Origin: Mycolicibacterium vinylchloridicum
Lineage (GTDB): Bacteria; Actinomycetota; Actinomycetes; Mycobacteriales; Mycobacteriaceae
Assembly: GCF_013404075.1 (NCBI RefSeq)
Contig: NZ_JACBJQ010000033.1
Location: 1-61,189 of the forward strand
Direction: 5' to 3'
Length of the DNA stretch: 61,189 nucleotides
Position numbers and translations under genes: made by a program. Shown here in pieces: positions 58,057-61,189 of the stretch. Below the pieces are notes generated by a model. That model was given only the letters and a program-made list of their open reading frames with translations, ran no database searches and was not told where the DNA came from. Each line of letters opens with the position of its first letter. The first letter of the stretch is position 1.

Positions 58057-58213
58057 AATACGGCTTAGGCCCGCCTCGTTCGACTCTCAGATGCCGAATC
58101 GTGTGTCGGGCACGTGCTATCGACTCTTAACGATATCGGCGATGAACGGGACGATGGCCGCTCGGCGGAAGTGACGACTCTCCTCAACGGACCGATTGCA
58201 AGGGATTGCCGAT

Positions 58214-59443
58214 ATGCGTACGCATCCAGACGTCGCCATTCTCAGTCTCAACTACCCTCCGGAACCGACTGGTATAGCTCCATATTCGGGCGCGTTGGCC
58301 GCCGGGCTAAGCGAACGCGGGTTGCGAGTGGACGCACACGTCGCGCATCCTCACTATCCCGAGTGGGCCATTCGGCAAGGCTACGGACAGTGGCTGAGGA
58401 CTGACCGAATCGACGGGGTCGAAGTGCGACGCCGACTTCATTACGTTCCCAAGTCCCCCCGCGGCATCAAGCGACTTGTGTCGGAGGTGACCTACGGCGT
58501 GCGACTTCTGTTCGCGCGCTTTGGCCGGCCTCGCGTGGTTGTCGCCGTTTCTCCATCATTGTTTTCCACAGCAATCGCTTCGGTCAGGCTTCGACTCAGT
58601 CCCCGACGCCCTCAATTGATCGTGTGGGTTCAAGACATCTACACACTCGGGTTGGCCGAGACAGGCGAGGGCAGCGGGCTTGCGCAGAGATTCATCCGCT
58701 GGGTAGAGGCCACCACGTTGCGGGCGGCGGATCGAGTCGTGGTGATACACGAACGTTTCGCCAATTACGTCGTCAGCGAACTCGGCGTCGAGGCGTCTCG
58801 GGTGACAGTGGTGCGCAACTGGACACATCTACCGCCTTCGGTTCCGCTCGAAGCGACCATCGCCAAGGATTCCCTCCACTGGCCCAAAAACGTGACGCTC
58901 GCTGTGCATACGGGCAATATGGGCGCCAAGCAGGGCCTGGAGAACATCCTCGACGCGGCGCGCCTCGCGGACGAACAAGATGCGCCGGTGCATTTCATGC
59001 TGATCGGAGATGGCGGAGAAAAGCGCGGGCTCGTCGCGAAAGCCACTGGGATCAAAAGACTCTCATTCATCGACCCCCTTGATGACACCGCGTACCGAGC
59101 CGCTCTGGCGGCCGCTGACGTGTTGATCGTCAACGAAAAACCCGGCGTGGCGGCAATGGCGGTACCAAGCAAGCTCACGTCGTACTTCGACGCAGGGCGC
59201 CCGGTCATCGGAGCCACGGACTTCGACGGCATAACCGCATCGGAGATCAAGGCTTCGGAGGCCGGCCTTGTCGTCCGCGCTGGCGATCCAGGCGCTCTTC
59301 TCACCGCGGTACTCGCGCTCCGTGCTGACCCGGATGCGTCAGCACGGTTCGGTCGTAATGGACGGCGCTATCGCGAATCGGTTTTGGACCAGAGCGCCGC
59401 GATCCAGCGGTGGGACGATCTACTCAAGACCTTATCGACGTAG
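58214..59443 (+). CDS. GT4-family glycosyltransferase
   Basis: 409-aa GT-B glycosyltransferase. The N-terminal NYPPEPTGIAPYSGALAAGL matches WcaI-type enzymes. The C-terminal donor site contains GDGGEKRGL and a nearby conserved Glu in VNEKPGVA. The ATG at 58214 with AAGGGA upstream is preferred to an in-frame TTG at 58196. Transfers a sugar to the growing glycan on the cytoplasmic side of the membrane; donor unknown. Confidence 0.9.
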   Translation: MRTHPDVAILSLNYPPEPTGIAPYSGALAAGLSERGLRVDAHVAHPHYPEWAIRQGYGQWLRTDRIDGVEVRRRLHYVPKSPRGIKRLVSEVTYGVRLLFARFGRPRVVVAVSPSLFSTAIASVRLRLSPRRPQLIVWVQDIYTLGLAETGEGSGLAQRFIRWVEATTLRAADRVVVIHERFANYVVSELGVEASRVTVVRNWTHLPPSVPLEATIAKDSLHWPKNVTLAVHTGNMGAKQGLENILDAARLADEQDAPVHFMLIGDGGEKRGLVAKATGIKRLSFIDPLDDTAYRAALAAADVLIVNEKPGVAAMAVPSKLTSYFDAGRPVIGATDFDGITASEIKASEAGLVVRAGDPGALLTAVLALRADPDASARFGRNGRRYRESVLDQSAAIQRWDDLLKTLST

Positions 59444-59496
59444 CCCTGCACGTTCGACGAGACGATGCGCATAGATCGCAGCCGACGCTCCGAACG

Positions 59497-61008
59497 TCAG
59501 TAGGCGCCGGAATGGCCGAAGATAGCCTTGACGGTCTTGACGGCGATCAGCAGATCGGACACCGTCGACCAATTCTCCACGTAGAAGAGATCGAGCCGAA
59601 CCGAATCCTCCCAGGACAGATCGGACCGTCCGCTCACCTGCCACAGACCGGTGATACCCGGCCGGACCAGCAGCCTCCGCTTGGCCTGGTGGTCGTAGGT
59701 GAGCACTTCGGTCGCCAGTGGCGGCCTGGGCCCGACCACGCTCATGTCGCCCTTGAGAACATTGATGAACTGAGGCAGCTCGTCGATGCTGTACTTGCGC
59801 AGTATGCGGCCGACGGGCGTCACTCGGGGATCTTGGCGCATCTTGAAGAGGACGCCGCCCTCGCTTTCGTTCAAGGCGGCGAGGTTGTCGATCATCACGT
59901 CGGCACCATCGACCATCGAGCGGAATTTGATCATCTCGAATGGATCACCATCCAGTCCGATGCGCTCCTGGCGATAGAAAACCGGACCTTTACTCGTCAA
60001 CTTGATGGCGACGGCAACCAGGGCCAGCAGCGGGAAGCCGAGGACAAGCACTGCTGTCGAGAAGGTGACGTCGAAGAGCCGCTTCTGGAATCGCTTGGCG
60101 CCATTGTATTGCGGTTTTTCCACGTGGATCAGCGGCAGTCCGGCGACGGGGCGCATCTGCAGCCGCGGGCCAGCGACATCGACGACTCCCGGAGCGACGA
60201 GCAGATCGATGTCAAGCTTCTCCAGTTCCCAGGAGAGATCCCGAATGCAGCTAGCGTCGAGCCGTTCGGTGGCGGTGACAGCGACGGCTTGACTGCCTGT
60301 GGCAATAACCGCATCGACGACGTCCGATTCGGTGCCGAAATTCGTTATGGCTCCGACCCCGGGTACATCCACCTTTGCCCGTCCGGCCACCCCGGGGATA
60401 CACGCACCCACCACCTCGTATTCGGATTCGTTTTCACGCGCAAGTGATTGGGTCAGGTCACGGACCGCCGCCGGATTTCCCACAATCAGCAGCCGGGTGA
60501 TGCACCAGCCGTACCGCTGGCGAGCTCGTACCACCAACCGGCGTGCGATCCACCGAAACAAGATCAACACGATGATGCCGGTCGGGAGGGCGATCATCAG
60601 GTAACCACGGGCGATCTCGAGTTTGAGCAGCATCGACACCACGGCAACGCTTCCGAACACTGAGAAGGTCGCCATCAGGACTCGACGATATTCTTCAGCA
60701 CCCGATCCGATCACACGCGTCGAGCGTGAACGATTGATGGCCAGCGCGGCTAGCCACATCGCGGCGATGGCGAACGACACGACGGTGTAGTCAAATCCCC
60801 GATAGGGTGCCGCGGCGCCCCCCAGTCCACCGAAACGTAGCCACTGCGCGATGCCAACCGCCAAGAGGACGGCGACAACGTCGGCGATGGCCAGTCGTCG
60901 GGCGTACCACTGCTGCCATGCCCGGAACTTGCCTTGCCAGGCCGGAAACTTGGTAGGTACCGCCTGTATGCCCCCCGGCACATTTAGATGGCTTTCTATC
61001 GCAGTCAT
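59497..61008 (-). CDS. polyprenyl-phosphate sugar-1-phosphate transferase (initiating transferase)
   Basis: 503-aa membrane enzyme that starts the repeat unit by loading a sugar-1-phosphate on polyprenyl phosphate. Four N-terminal helices (about 40-60, 75-92, 110-128, 133-150), a CoA-binding-like Rossmann segment (LLIVGNPAAVRDL) and the bacterial sugar-transferase domain from about residue 310 (KRLFDVTFS, IKFRSM, DELPQFINVLKGDMSVVGPRP, RPGITGLWQVSGR). WbaP/CpsE-like. Faces the GT4 gene convergently. Confidence 0.94.
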   Translation of the reverse strand: MTAIESHLNVPGGIQAVPTKFPAWQGKFRAWQQWYARRLAIADVVAVLLAVGIAQWLRFGGLGGAAAPYRGFDYTVVSFAIAAMWLAALAINRSRSTRVIGSGAEEYRRVLMATFSVFGSVAVVSMLLKLEIARGYLMIALPTGIIVLILFRWIARRLVVRARQRYGWCITRLLIVGNPAAVRDLTQSLARENESEYEVVGACIPGVAGRAKVDVPGVGAITNFGTESDVVDAVIATGSQAVAVTATERLDASCIRDLSWELEKLDIDLLVAPGVVDVAGPRLQMRPVAGLPLIHVEKPQYNGAKRFQKRLFDVTFSTAVLVLGFPLLALVAVAIKLTSKGPVFYRQERIGLDGDPFEMIKFRSMVDGADVMIDNLAALNESEGGVLFKMRQDPRVTPVGRILRKYSIDELPQFINVLKGDMSVVGPRPPLATEVLTYDHQAKRRLLVRPGITGLWQVSGRSDLSWEDSVRLDLFYVENWSTVSDLLIAVKTVKAIFGHSGAY

Positions 61009-61095
61009 ACTTCCCCCGATGTCCCCCCGACTATTGGGGAAACACTACCGACGATGCGCAGCGAGATATTGTCAAGACTTGTGGATGAGCGAGTT

Positions 61096-61189
61096 TCAGG
61101 CGGCCTCCTCGGTGGGTGAGGTGGAGTCGGTTTCGGCGAGTTTTCCCTTCTCGAAGGTGGCGCCGTCGCGGACCAGTTTCACCAGGTGG
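61096..61189 (-). CDS. 3' end of an unrecognised gene (partial)
   Basis: The last 30 codons of a minus-strand gene enter from the right edge, ending TEEAA-stop at 61096-61098. Third positions are rich in G/C, so it looks coding. The visible tail, HLVKLVRDGATFEKG, is too short to assign a family; a transposase C-terminus is one possibility but is not supported. Confidence 0.5.
   Translation of the reverse strand, partial: HLVKLVRDGATFEKGKLAETDSTSPTEEAA

Overview
The window comes from a Mycolicibacterium-type, rapidly growing mycobacterium. The evidence is the high GC content, an RpoB N-terminus of the M. smegmatis type, two mycolic-acid cyclopropane/methoxy-mycolate methyltransferase genes, mceG/mkl, and gene order. 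Read on the minus strand, 1-42.84 kb matches the M. tuberculosis block mmaA-lipG-Rv0647c / Rv0648-Rv0650-rplJ-rplL-mkl / rpoB-rpoC / end-lpqP-fadE8-echA4-Rv0674-echA5 / Rv0681-rpsL-rpsG-fusA-tuf. No database search was run; names rest on recognised motifs and on that synteny.

Layout. 1-4.5 kb is the str operon (rpsL, rpsG, fusA, tuf), minus strand, with a promoter and an intrinsic terminator. 4.8-12.8 kb holds a TetR regulator, a DUF3060 lipoprotein in the interval where M. tuberculosis carries mmpS5/mmpL5, a coupled acyl-CoA catabolic operon (fadE8-echA4-paaX-like-echA5), a cupin gene, lpqP, endonuclease IV and a RibD-like reductase. 12.8-21.4 kb holds a DUF559-type nuclease gene with a near-identical strong hairpin at each end, then rpoC and rpoB. 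21.8-27.2 kb holds two large secreted proteins, each built from two alpha/beta-hydrolase domains; one also carries a lipocalin-like tail. 27.3-30.6 kb holds mkl, rplL, rplJ with an L10 leader, and a ROK kinase. 30.6-38.5 kb holds a coupled alpha-mannosidase cluster, an endo/exonuclease/phosphatase-fold protein, a WYL regulator with a palindromic operator facing a DinB gene, and a second DinB gene. 38.5-42.8 kb holds an ABC1 kinase, lipG, and mmaA2-like and mmaA4-like genes.

At about 42.84 kb synteny with M. tuberculosis stops: rplA/rplK/nusG would be expected next. In their place are an ECF42-type sigma factor with a fused double DGPF/YCII partner, an HSL-family esterase, an orphan small exported protein, and from 46.76 kb to at least 61.0 kb an accessory surface-glycan locus. 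That locus encodes a DUF4012 protein, a Wzz/BY-kinase, GDP-fucose synthase, two further sugar-nucleotide epimerases, a nucleotide-sugar 6-dehydrogenase, an FkbM methyltransferase, a short NeuB-family synthase adjacent to a PhyH-type dioxygenase, a GT4 glycosyltransferase and an initiating polyprenyl-phosphate sugar transferase. Its strand order is mosaic and its third-position GC looks lower than in the core, which suggests stepwise acquisition.

The most promising undescribed elements are the NeuB-PhyH pair inside a mycobacterial glycan locus, the double-domain exported hydrolases, the hairpin-bracketed DUF559 gene, and a 31-bp dispersed repeat, one copy of which is translated in frame inside a DinB protein.
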